This document shows, in pieces, positions 1-5,346 of a stretch of 6,821 nucleotides of DNA; within the stretch, counting starts at the first letter, position 1, and the number at the start of each line of letters is the position of its first letter. The translations under genes and the position numbers were made by a program. This DNA is from Betaproteobacteria bacterium (lineage in GTDB: Bacteria; Pseudomonadota; Gammaproteobacteria; Burkholderiales; Ferrovaceae): NCBI GenBank assembly GCA_028870615.1, contig JAGWPH010000256.1:1-6821 (forward strand), read 5' to 3'. The notes under the pieces were generated by a model that did not search any database, was not told the DNA's origin, and worked only from the letters and a program-made list of their open reading frames with translations.

Positions 1-605
1 ACATGCTCATAAACACCATCTGTCGCAAAAATAAAAACGTCGTCCTTTTCCACATGCAGCGTTTGGTAGTCAATTTCCAGTTGTGGATTGATGCCCAGGG
101 CGCGACTGAGGTAGATTTGATCCGGCGATGCCCAAATCCGATGATCATTGGTCAATTGCTCCAGGACGTGATGATCACACAACCGGTAGATCCGTGAATC
201 TCCCACATGGAAAATATGGGCAGTTGTGGACTTGATGACCATCACGCTCAGCGTGCACACATGGCACCGGTCTTTATCGTAACGGTGCTGGCTGTGCTGG
301 TTCTGTGAATGCAACCAGGAATTTGTTGCGGCCAGTACGCGTTCCACCGAGGTCTTTACAGACCAGGCCTCCGAAGTGCAATAGTAGTCTTCCAGGAAGC
401 CTGTTACTGCGTATTGGCTGGCAATCTGGCTTACTTCACTGCTACTGATCCCGTCGGCCACGGCAATGGCAACGCCCTTTGAACTCAATTGGGGCTCTAT
501 CGGTATGCAGATACCGTGAAAATCCTGATTGGTTTTCTTGCGCCCCCTATCAGAATATTGCCCTACAGAGATTTTTAGCCGGTCCGTCTTGAATTTTGAC
601 ACCAT
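1..605 (-). CDS. PP2C-type protein phosphatase domain, N-terminal part (probable bifunctional Ser/Thr kinase/phosphatase), cut by the window edge
   Basis: An uninterrupted frame of 201 codons starts at ATG 605-603 and leaves the window at position 1. It carries the PP2C metal-binding landmarks: SDRGRKKTNQD with Asp28, AVADG with Asp51, HVGDSRIYRL with Asp136, LSRALG near 166-171, and FATDGVYE with Asp196. Such enzymes remove phosphate from Ser/Thr using two Mn/Mg ions, so the catalytic set visible here looks complete. In proteobacterial relatives next to nitrite or nitrate transporters, this domain is fused to a C-terminal Ser/Thr kinase domain. That half would lie beyond the left edge, so the bifunctional call is inference. 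The ATG lies 4 nt after the transporter stop codon and has no good Shine-Dalgarno, which suggests translational coupling. A likely role is reversible phosphorylation tied to nitrite uptake or assimilation; the target cannot be read from the sequence. Confidence 0.88.
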   Translation of the reverse strand, partial: MVSKFKTDRLKISVGQYSDRGRKKTNQDFHGICIPIEPQLSSKGVAIAVADGISSSEVSQIASQYAVTGFLEDYYCTSEAWSVKTSVERVLAATNSWLHSQNQHSQHRYDKDRCHVCTLSVMVIKSTTAHIFHVGDSRIYRLCDHHVLEQLTNDHRIWASPDQIYLSRALGINPQLEIDYQTLHVEKDDVFIFATDGVYEH

Positions 606-609
606 AAAT

Positions 610-1422
610 TTAATCGAAGGTACGCTTGGGCGCTGTTTTAAGATGCGTGGTGTACAGAGTCAGCCCAGTGAACGAAAGCCCTCCAACCAGATTTCCCAGA
701 ACGGTCGGGATCTCATTCCATATCATGTAATCCATAATCGAGAAATCCCCACCCATGAGCAAGGCGGATGGAAACAGAAACATGTTGACAACAGAGTGTT
801 CGAAGGTCATTCCAAAGAAGAGCATAATCGGCATCCACATGGCGATGACCTTGCCGCTGACCGAAGTGGAAATCATGGCCCCAACAACACCGGTAGAGAC
901 CATCCAGTTACAGAGGACACCCCGAACAAACAATGTCAGCATTCCTGCCGCACCATATTTTGCATATCCCAGGGTACGGGCCACACCGATACCGGCAATA
1001 ACCTTACCCACCTTGTCCGGCTCCGTCGAGAAACCGAATGTGAAGACAATTGCCATCAAAAAGGCCACTGTCAACGCACCCAGAAAATTTCCGACAAACA
1101 CGATCCCCCAGTTCTTCAAAACACCACCAAGCGTTACGCCAGGACGTTTATCAATCAATGCAAGTGGTGTCAGGACAAACACCCCGGTCAGAAGATCGAA
1201 GCCCAGCAGATATAGCATGCAGAAGCCAACGGGAAACAAAATTGCACCGATGATCGGATAGCCTGTCTGGACCGAGACCTTCACTGCAAATACAGCGGCC
1301 AATGCGAGGATTGCGCCGGCCATATACGACCTGATCAGCACATCCCGGGTTGCCATGTAGATTTTCGATTCACCAGCGTCCACCATCTTTGTGACAAATT
1401 CAGAAGGGACTAAATAGGCCAT
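610..1422 (-). CDS. Formate/nitrite transporter family channel (FocA/NirC family), probably nitrite uptake
   Basis: A 270-residue, strongly hydrophobic protein with about six membrane segments, the usual length for this pentameric inner-membrane anion channel family. Family marks are the LLGFDLLTG stretch (about 72-80), GNFLGA (111-116), RGVLCNW (167-173) and FEHSVVNMF (207-215). The central-pore His is at position 209, the residue that gates and protonates the anion in FocA. The frame is open to a TTG at 1437, but ATG 1422 is preferred because GGGAG sits 8 nt upstream of it. Nitrite rather than formate is inferred from context: a sigma-54 promoter with an NtrC-like enhancer lies upstream, and a PP2C-type phosphatase follows 4 nt downstream. 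No pyruvate formate-lyase gene is in view, which would have argued for formate. Formate or another small anion remains possible. Confidence 0.9.
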   Translation of the reverse strand: MAYLVPSEFVTKMVDAGESKIYMATRDVLIRSYMAGAILALAAVFAVKVSVQTGYPIIGAILFPVGFCMLYLLGFDLLTGVFVLTPLALIDKRPGVTLGGVLKNWGIVFVGNFLGALTVAFLMAIVFTFGFSTEPDKVGKVIAGIGVARTLGYAKYGAAGMLTLFVRGVLCNWMVSTGVVGAMISTSVSGKVIAMWMPIMLFFGMTFEHSVVNMFLFPSALLMGGDFSIMDYMIWNEIPTVLGNLVGGLSFTGLTLYTTHLKTAPKRTFD

Positions 1423-1430
1423 GATGCTTG

Positions 1431-1435
1431 CTCCC
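1431..1435 (-). promoter_or_regulatory. Ribosome binding site deciding the transporter start
   Basis: GGGAG on the minus strand lies 8 nt before ATG 1422-1420. It overlaps the upstream in-frame TTG (1437-1435), so that TTG cannot be the start served by this site. The ATG start gives the usual short cytoplasmic N-terminus, MAYLVPSEFV. Confidence 0.7.
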
Positions 1436-1509
1436 AAACGCGCGATTGACGCAGCTGATCAATTAAAAGACCACAAGTCGAATATGATCGTCCTGTTCAC
1501 CCGCATTGA

Positions 1510-1525
1510 AGCAATACACGTGCCA
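1510..1525 (-). promoter_or_regulatory. Sigma-54 (RpoN) promoter of the transporter/phosphatase operon
   Basis: The minus strand reads TGGCACG-TGTA-TTGCT. This matches the RpoN consensus TGGCACG-N4-TTGCW, with GG (-24) and GC (-12) separated by exactly 10 nt. Transcription would start near 1498, leaving a leader of about 75 nt before ATG 1422. It is correctly oriented for the transporter and lies in non-coding DNA. RpoN promoters require a bacterial enhancer-binding protein, and a matching NtrC-like site is found further upstream. Confidence 0.82.
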
Positions 1526-1552
1526 ATGAATGGCTTTTGCCCTTTAATCTGC

Positions 1553-1565
1553 TGTTATGTTGATT
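1553..1565 (-). promoter_or_regulatory. Possible IHF binding site between enhancer and promoter
   Basis: The minus strand reads AATCAACATAACA, close to the IHF core WATCAANNNNTTR with one clear mismatch in the last triplet. It lies between the sigma-54 promoter and the enhancer-like palindrome, where IHF often bends DNA at NtrC-activated promoters. The match is partial, so this rests mainly on position. Confidence 0.3.
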
Positions 1566-1640
1566 AATCTTCCTGATGGCGGCTATTCAGAACAGGTACT
1601 GGTGACCCGGTGCCGGAAAGTGCACTATCTTTTCACGCAA

Positions 1641-1657
1641 TGCATTCTTATGGTGCA
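1641..1657 (-). promoter_or_regulatory. NtrC-like enhancer palindrome
   Basis: TGCATTCTTATGGTGCA is a 17-bp imperfect dyad matching the NtrC consensus TGCACC-N5-GGTGCA. The GGTGCA arm is perfect, and the other arm is TGCATT. Its centre is about 150 bp upstream of the predicted transcription start near 1498, within enhancer range. An extra half-site, TGCACT, begins at 1621, exactly 20 bp from the start of this dyad. Together with the RpoN promoter this points to induction under nitrogen limitation. Confidence 0.6.
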
Positions 1658-1683
1658 TGTCCGCAATGGATGTGAGCCGGTTT

Positions 1684-1830
1684 TTACGGTGTTGTCTTGT
1701 GCTCTGCCACTTCTATCGATTGCAACGTGTCCATAGCCGTGTCGTGCCATGGGCCACCAAGCGCGATCGCTTTTTCCGCGGCTTGCTTGGCTTCGCTGTA
1801 GCGTCCGAGTTTGCCCAGCATGACGTCCTG
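1684..1830 (-). pseudogene. C-terminal remnant of a TPR protein
   Basis: In one minus-strand frame, ending at TAA 1686-1684, the translation reads LGKLGRYSEAKQAAEKAIA followed by LGGPWHDTAMDTLQSIE. This is the signature of a tetratricopeptide repeat (LGRY.EA....EKAI.L) plus a capping helix at the end of a protein. Beyond about 1830 the same frame stays open but stops resembling TPR sequence and instead lies antisense to the thiamine-pyrophosphate enzyme remnant. No start codon with a ribosome binding site serves it. I read it as the last 48 or so residues of a truncated gene. TPR recognition from so short a piece is fairly good but not certain. Confidence 0.5.
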
Positions 1831-1832
1831 TC

Positions 1833-2075
1833 CATCTGTTCCAGGAAAACTTCCGCTATGACAGGATGGCTGAAGCGCTGGGTGGTCGCGGCGAGTAAGT
1901 GATCCGGCCCGAAGTTTTTTTGGGAGCGCTGGAACGGGCCTGGAACATCGCCACCGCGCAAAGCCTGCCGGTCGTGATCAACTGTCAGGGCAGGAAGGAA
2001 TTCTGGCTGCGTTCGAAGACCTCTCCCGGATTCTTGGGCAAGGTCGAACCCGGTTGCATGTCCTATTATCACTGA
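1833..2075 (+). pseudogene. C-terminal remnant of a thiamine-pyrophosphate-dependent enzyme (acetolactate-synthase-like), with an in-frame stop
   Basis: The plus frame reads LFQENFRYDRMAEALGGRGE, then TAA (1896-1898), then [29 protein letters not shown] and [16 protein letters not shown] before TGA 2073-2075. The pattern 'RYD.MAEALGG.GE.V..PE.....LERA....PVVIN' is the end of the C-terminal TPP-binding domain of acetolactate synthase/oxo-acid decarboxylase-type enzymes, where an aromatic residue (TAC or TAT) would be expected at the TAA. About 80 of the usual 550 or so residues are left. An in-frame TGA at 1821 lies just before the homology begins, and no TPP motif or start is present. The gene is therefore truncated and nonsense-mutated. 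The exact substrate class cannot be told. Confidence 0.68.
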
Positions 2076-2094
2076 CTGGAAGGGCGACCTGACC

Positions 2095-2283
2095 ATGTCC
2101 GCTCTCGTCGCGGTTCGGGTCAGCAACCACAAGAAGCGCCTGTCACTCGTCATCGAAAGCCTGGATGGTGACTACGGTTATGCCACCCGTAAGCTGATCT
2201 TCGTCGCCCACGAGGTTTGGCTCAGACTGCAGTCTGACTGGGTACACTATCTGTGGGAAGAATTTGGGGCACCGATGGAGTAA
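2095..2283 (+). CDS. Small uncharacterised protein or C-terminal fragment
   Basis: A 62-codon ORF from ATG 2095 with AAGGG about 10 nt upstream. I do not recognise the family. The product is soluble-looking: a basic N-terminal half (VSNHKKRLSLVIESLDGDYG) and an amphipathic, Trp-rich C-terminal half (WLRLQSDWVHYLWEEFGAP). Codon use resembles real coding sequence of the neighbours. The frame also reads without a stop back into the end of the thiamine-pyrophosphate enzyme remnant (…ITDWKGDLT), so it may be the tail of a longer, truncated protein. It starts 19 nt after that remnant's stop and ends 24 nt before the cytochrome start, which suggests all three once formed one operon. Confidence 0.45.
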   Translation: MSALVAVRVSNHKKRLSLVIESLDGDYGYATRKLIFVAHEVWLRLQSDWVHYLWEEFGAPME

Positions 2284-2292
2284 TTGCCCTTG

Positions 2293-2298
2293 AAAGGA
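2293..2298 (+). promoter_or_regulatory. Ribosome binding site for the cytochrome gene
   Basis: AAAGGA lies 9 nt before ATG 2308. It decides against the upstream in-frame TTG at 2284, which would add eight residues ahead of the signal peptide. Confidence 0.5.
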
Positions 2299-2307
2299 AC
2301 CTTGATC

Positions 2308-2589
2308 ATGAAACTCACCAAGCCCTTCCGTATCCTCGGCTGGACGGTTTTGGCAGTGCTTCCCGTGCTGGCCGTTGGTGCCGACGACTTTGCGCCGTTC
2401 CCTTCCGGCGAAAACGCTGCTTTGGTCAAGAAGACATGCACAGAATGCCATTCTGCCAATATTGTCCTTTCGACCCAATTCGACGAGGCCCTGGCGCGCC
2501 GACAATATAAGCTGTTCGTTGGAGATCCCGATTCTGAAGAAGGTCAGAAGGTCATCAAATATTTGACGACCGTCCTGGGCATCAAATAA
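2308..2589 (+). CDS. Small periplasmic c-type cytochrome, possibly degenerate
   Basis: A 93-residue product. Residues 1-25 form a Sec signal peptide (basic MKLTKPFR, hydrophobic core, cleavage likely after AVGA). The mature part has one haem c attachment motif, CTECH, with Cys44, Cys47 and His48. The context CTECHSANIV and the C-terminal helix EEGQKVIKYLTTVLG resemble small electron-carrier cytochromes found beside periplasmic oxidoreductases. In that family a WxxxVDxM segment supplies the distal Met between these two parts. Here no Met occurs after residue 1, and there is no second His. The linker also looks about four residues short against my memory of the family, and a TGG for the expected Trp is present in another frame at 2492-2494. 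Either the haem lacks the normal sixth ligand or two compensating indels have damaged the gene. Confidence 0.72.
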   Translation: MKLTKPFRILGWTVLAVLPVLAVGADDFAPFPSGENAALVKKTCTECHSANIVLSTQFDEALARRQYKLFVGDPDSEEGQKVIKYLTTVLGIK

Positions 2590-2758
2590 CTTCATAACGT
2601 CATTGAGAGAGCGCCCTGTCGCTGGCGGCTATCAATGTATACTGCAAAGCTAAATATTTCGTTATCGAAAATCTCCCGATATAAAGCGTTGAATGCGGCG
2701 CTTGAATAAGCGAAATACGGGGGAAAACCAGGTTATTTCGAGGAGTAAGCACCGGCTC
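2590..2758 (+). other. Intergenic region upstream of the c-di-GMP regulator
   Basis: About 170 nt without a convincing gene. A TATACT hexamer at 2638-2643 could be a sigma-70 -10 element, but no good -35 lies at 16-18 nt. An imperfect GC-rich inverted repeat near 2610-2630 lacks a following T-tract, so I do not call a terminator. AGGAG at 2741-2745 is the nearest ribosome binding site. Confidence 0.35.
2741..2745 (+). promoter_or_regulatory. Probable ribosome binding site for the REC-PAS-GGDEF-EAL gene
   Basis: AGGAG lies 13 nt before ATG 2759, which is longer than ideal. ATG 2759 puts seven residues before the REC domain's first strand, as usual for response regulators. The upstream in-frame ATG at 2693 has no clear Shine-Dalgarno and would add 22 low-complexity basic residues. 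Confidence 0.4.
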
Positions 2759-5314
2759 ATGGTTAATTCAACCGCCATTCTCAACGCCCGCATTCTGATC
2801 GTTGACGATCTGAAAGCACACATTGGACTGCTTACAAAAACTCTGGCTTCTGCCGGCCATACTTCCGTTACGTCAACGACGAACCCGTTTGAAGTCTGCG
2901 AACTTCATCGCAAACACCGCTATGACCTCATCCTGCTCGATCTCCTGATGCCTGGCATGGATGGATTCGAGGTGATGGAGGGACTCAAGAAAATTGAACC
3001 GGACGGTAATATTCCGGTGATCGTCATTACCGCCTACCTTAAACACAAACTGCGCGCGCTCCAGGCTGGCGCAAAAGACTTCCTGAGCACGCCGATTGAT
3101 CTGGCCGAAGTGTTGGTGCGCGTTCACAACATGCTGGAAGTGCGCCTGTTGCACAAGAAGTTGAACAATTACAGTGACCTGCTGGAACAACGCGTACGGG
3201 ACAGGACCGCTGAACTTGAGGCCATGCATCGTGATCTGCGCAATAGCGAACTGCGCTATCGGGAGGTATTTGAGAACACTTCGGATTGCTTGTTTCTGCT
3301 GGATGTCACCAAGGATATGCGCTTTAAGTTGGCCGAACTTAATCCGGCAGAAGAGCGATCGACGGGCTACTCAACTTCCGAAGTGTCAGGCAAATTCGTC
3401 GAAGAAACCCTCCCCGAAGAGTCTGCGCGCCTGGTGATCGCAAATTATCGCCGTTGCGTGGAAGCAGGGACTATGATCAGCTACGAAGAGGAACTTGATC
3501 TGCCATCCGGGTTACGTTCCTTTTCCACGACATTGATCCCGGTTCGAGACCTGTCAGGACGCATTCACCGGATCATCGGAATTGCCCATGACATCACCGA
3601 GCGCATGCGTGCCGGGGAGGCGCTACGGGAAAGCCAGGCGCGTCTCGATCTTGCGTTACGGTCAGCCAGCATGGGCGTATGGAGTTTTGACCTCATTGCA
3701 AACAAACGGCATTACGATGACCAGACATGCCATCTTCTGGGAATTGATCCCGCAATCTTTGCCGGTACCGCGGAAGAATTATTCCGGGCCATGCATTCCG
3801 ATGACCGGGAAGCAGTGAGGAGAAAACTGGCCCAGGCCATCGAGCAGAATGTTCCATACGATGTGGAATACCGTGCAGTCTGGCCCGATGGAAGCATCCA
3901 CCATATCGCCAGTCGTGGCAGGTTGGTGCGCGATGACCAGGGCCGGCCTTTGAAGTTCAATGGCGTTGTCTTTGATATTACCGAATGGAAGGAAGCGCAG
4001 GACAAGATCCATAGCCTGGCTTTCTATGATCCCCTGACGGGCCTTCCCAATCGGCGGCTTCTCTCGGATCGGCTTCAGAAGGCTTTGGCATCCTGTGCGC
4101 GGAATGGACTGGTGGGCGCAATCCTGTTCATTGACCTGGATAACTTCAAGACGATCAACGATACCCTTGGCCATGCCCTGGGTGACTCGTTATTACAGCA
4201 GGTGGCCGGGCGCCTGACTTCCACCTTACGCGAAGAGGACACTGTAGCGCGTATCGGGGGGGACGAGTTTGTGATCATGCTGGAATACCTGAACGAAGAT
4301 GAACCGGTAGCTGCCAATCAGGCAGAATCCATCGGCGAGAAAATTCTCGCAACCCTCAGTCAACCTTATCAGGTTGCTTCACATGAATGCCGCAGTACCT
4401 GCAGCATCGGCATCACCCTGTTCAATGATCGTCAGCAGTCGACAGATGAATTATTGAAACAAGCCGACATCGCCATGTACCAGGCCAAGAAAGCCGGTCG
4501 CAACACCCTGCGCTTCTTCGACCCACAGATGCAGGATGCCGTTACCGCACGCGCTGCCATAGAAAACGAACTGCGTAAGGCACTGGAAAATCAGCGATTC
4601 CGGCTGTATTACCAAATCCAGGTGGACAGCTTCCTGCAACCCGTAGGGGCCGAGGCGCTGATCCGCTGGAACCATCCGGATCGTGGCCTGGTGTTTCCCG
4701 CACAATTCATTACGCTGGCTGAAGAAACCGGGCTGATATTGCCCATCGGGCAGTGGGTATTGGAGACAGCCTGTGCTCAACTCAAGACATGGCAGCAAGA
4801 GGAGCACACCCGTGGGCTCGTTTTGGCGGTGAATGTGAGCGCCAGGCAATTTCGCCAGGTGGATTTTGTGTCACAAGTACAGGCCACCGTGCAAAGGCAC
4901 GCCATCAACCCGAGGCTGCTCAAGCTGGAGCTGACCGAAAGCACGCTGCTGGAAAATGTCGAGGATACGATTGCAACCATGAACGCACTGAAGGAAATCG
5001 GTGTTCGATTTACGTTGGACGATTTTGGTACCGGTTATTCATCCCTGCAATACCTCAAACGATTGCCGCTCCATCAGATCAAGATTGATCAATCGTTTGT
5101 GCGCGATCTTGCTGCTGACAGCGGCGATAGAGCCATAGTGCGCACTATCATTACCATGGCGAAAAGCATGAACCTGGAGGTTATTGCCGAGGGTGTCGAG
5201 ACAGAGGAGCAATTGCAATTGCTCCTGAACATGGGCTGTACCCATTACCAAGGGTATTTGTTTGGCAAACCGGTACCAGTTGATCAGTTTGAAGTGCTGG
5301 TTAAACAGGTCTAA
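2759..5314 (+). CDS. Response regulator with two PAS domains and hybrid GGDEF-EAL output (diguanylate cyclase/c-di-GMP phosphodiesterase)
   Basis: An 851-residue soluble protein without membrane segments. Domains in order are REC (about 10-127), a short coiled coil (130-165), PAS/PAC (165-281), PAS/PAC (293-414), GGDEF (418-588) and EAL (601-849). REC has the acidic pair Asp16/Asp17, phospho-acceptor Asp61 (LLDLLMPGMDG) and Thr91, but reads LSTPID where the invariant KP Lys is expected (Thr111). The cyclase motif RIGGDEF is intact at 500-504, with an RxxD (REED) inhibitory site five residues before it. EAL keeps EALIRW (632), NVSARQF (Asn692), ELTES (Glu727), DDFGTG (755-759), KIDQSFV (Lys775), EGVE (811-814) and QGYLFGKP (Gln831), so phosphodiesterase activity is likely. 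Both activities could exist; which dominates is not readable. No cognate histidine kinase is in the window. The upstream in-frame ATG 2693 would give 873 residues. Confidence 0.92.
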   Translation: MVNSTAILNARILIVDDLKAHIGLLTKTLASAGHTSVTSTTNPFEVCELHRKHRYDLILLDLLMPGMDGFEVMEGLKKIEPDGNIPVIVITAYLKHKLRALQAGAKDFLSTPIDLAEVLVRVHNMLEVRLLHKKLNNYSDLLEQRVRDRTAELEAMHRDLRNSELRYREVFENTSDCLFLLDVTKDMRFKLAELNPAEERSTGYSTSEVSGKFVEETLPEESARLVIANYRRCVEAGTMISYEEELDLPSGLRSFSTTLIPVRDLSGRIHRIIGIAHDITERMRAGEALRESQARLDLALRSASMGVWSFDLIANKRHYDDQTCHLLGIDPAIFAGTAEELFRAMHSDDREAVRRKLAQAIEQNVPYDVEYRAVWPDGSIHHIASRGRLVRDDQGRPLKFNGVVFDITEWKEAQDKIHSLAFYDPLTGLPNRRLLSDRLQKALASCARNGLVGAILFIDLDNFKTINDTLGHALGDSLLQQVAGRLTSTLREEDTVARIGGDEFVIMLEYLNEDEPVAANQAESIGEKILATLSQPYQVASHECRSTCSIGITLFNDRQQSTDELLKQADIAMYQAKKAGRNTLRFFDPQMQDAVTARAAIENELRKALENQRFRLYYQIQVDSFLQPVGAEALIRWNHPDRGLVFPAQFITLAEETGLILPIGQWVLETACAQLKTWQQEEHTRGLVLAVNVSARQFRQVDFVSQVQATVQRHAINPRLLKLELTESTLLENVEDTIATMNALKEIGVRFTLDDFGTGYSSLQYLKRLPLHQIKIDQSFVRDLAADSGDRAIVRTIITMAKSMNLEVIAEGVETEEQLQLLLNMGCTHYQGYLFGKPVPVDQFEVLVKQV

Positions 5315-5333
5315 AGCACTGACGCACGGGTAC

Positions 5334-5338
5334 GGGAG
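5334..5338 (+). promoter_or_regulatory. Ribosome binding site for the M20 hydrolase
   Basis: GGGAG lies 8 nt before ATG 5347. It sits in the 32-nt gap after the GGDEF-EAL stop codon, supporting independent initiation on a shared transcript. Confidence 0.6.
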
Positions 5339-5346
5339 CATATTCA

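Noticed and set aside
529..1215. Long plus-strand ORF of 228 codons, and another of 168 codons at 755-1261
   Set aside because: Both lie antisense to the clear formate/nitrite channel; their translations are hydrophilic, low-quality and match nothing.
1445..1463. Small hairpin (ATTGA…TCAAT) in the transporter leader
   Set aside because: Five base pairs with a nine-base loop is too weak to call an attenuator or riboswitch.
1657..1902. Plus-strand 81-codon ORF
   Set aside because: It is out of frame with the TPP-enzyme remnant and spans the junction between two remnants; composition does not look coding.
1713..2153. Minus-strand ORF of 146 codons across the pseudogene region
   Set aside because: It is in a different frame from the TPR-like reading and antisense to the TPP-enzyme remnant; no family features, no ribosome binding site.
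2143..2595. Minus-strand ORFs opposite the small ORF and cytochrome
   Set aside because: The plus strand has a signal peptide and CxxCH haem motif with a ribosome binding site; the minus readings have no recognisable features.
2605..2635. Possible intrinsic terminator after the cytochrome
   Set aside because: The GC-rich inverted repeat is imperfect and has no T-tract following it.
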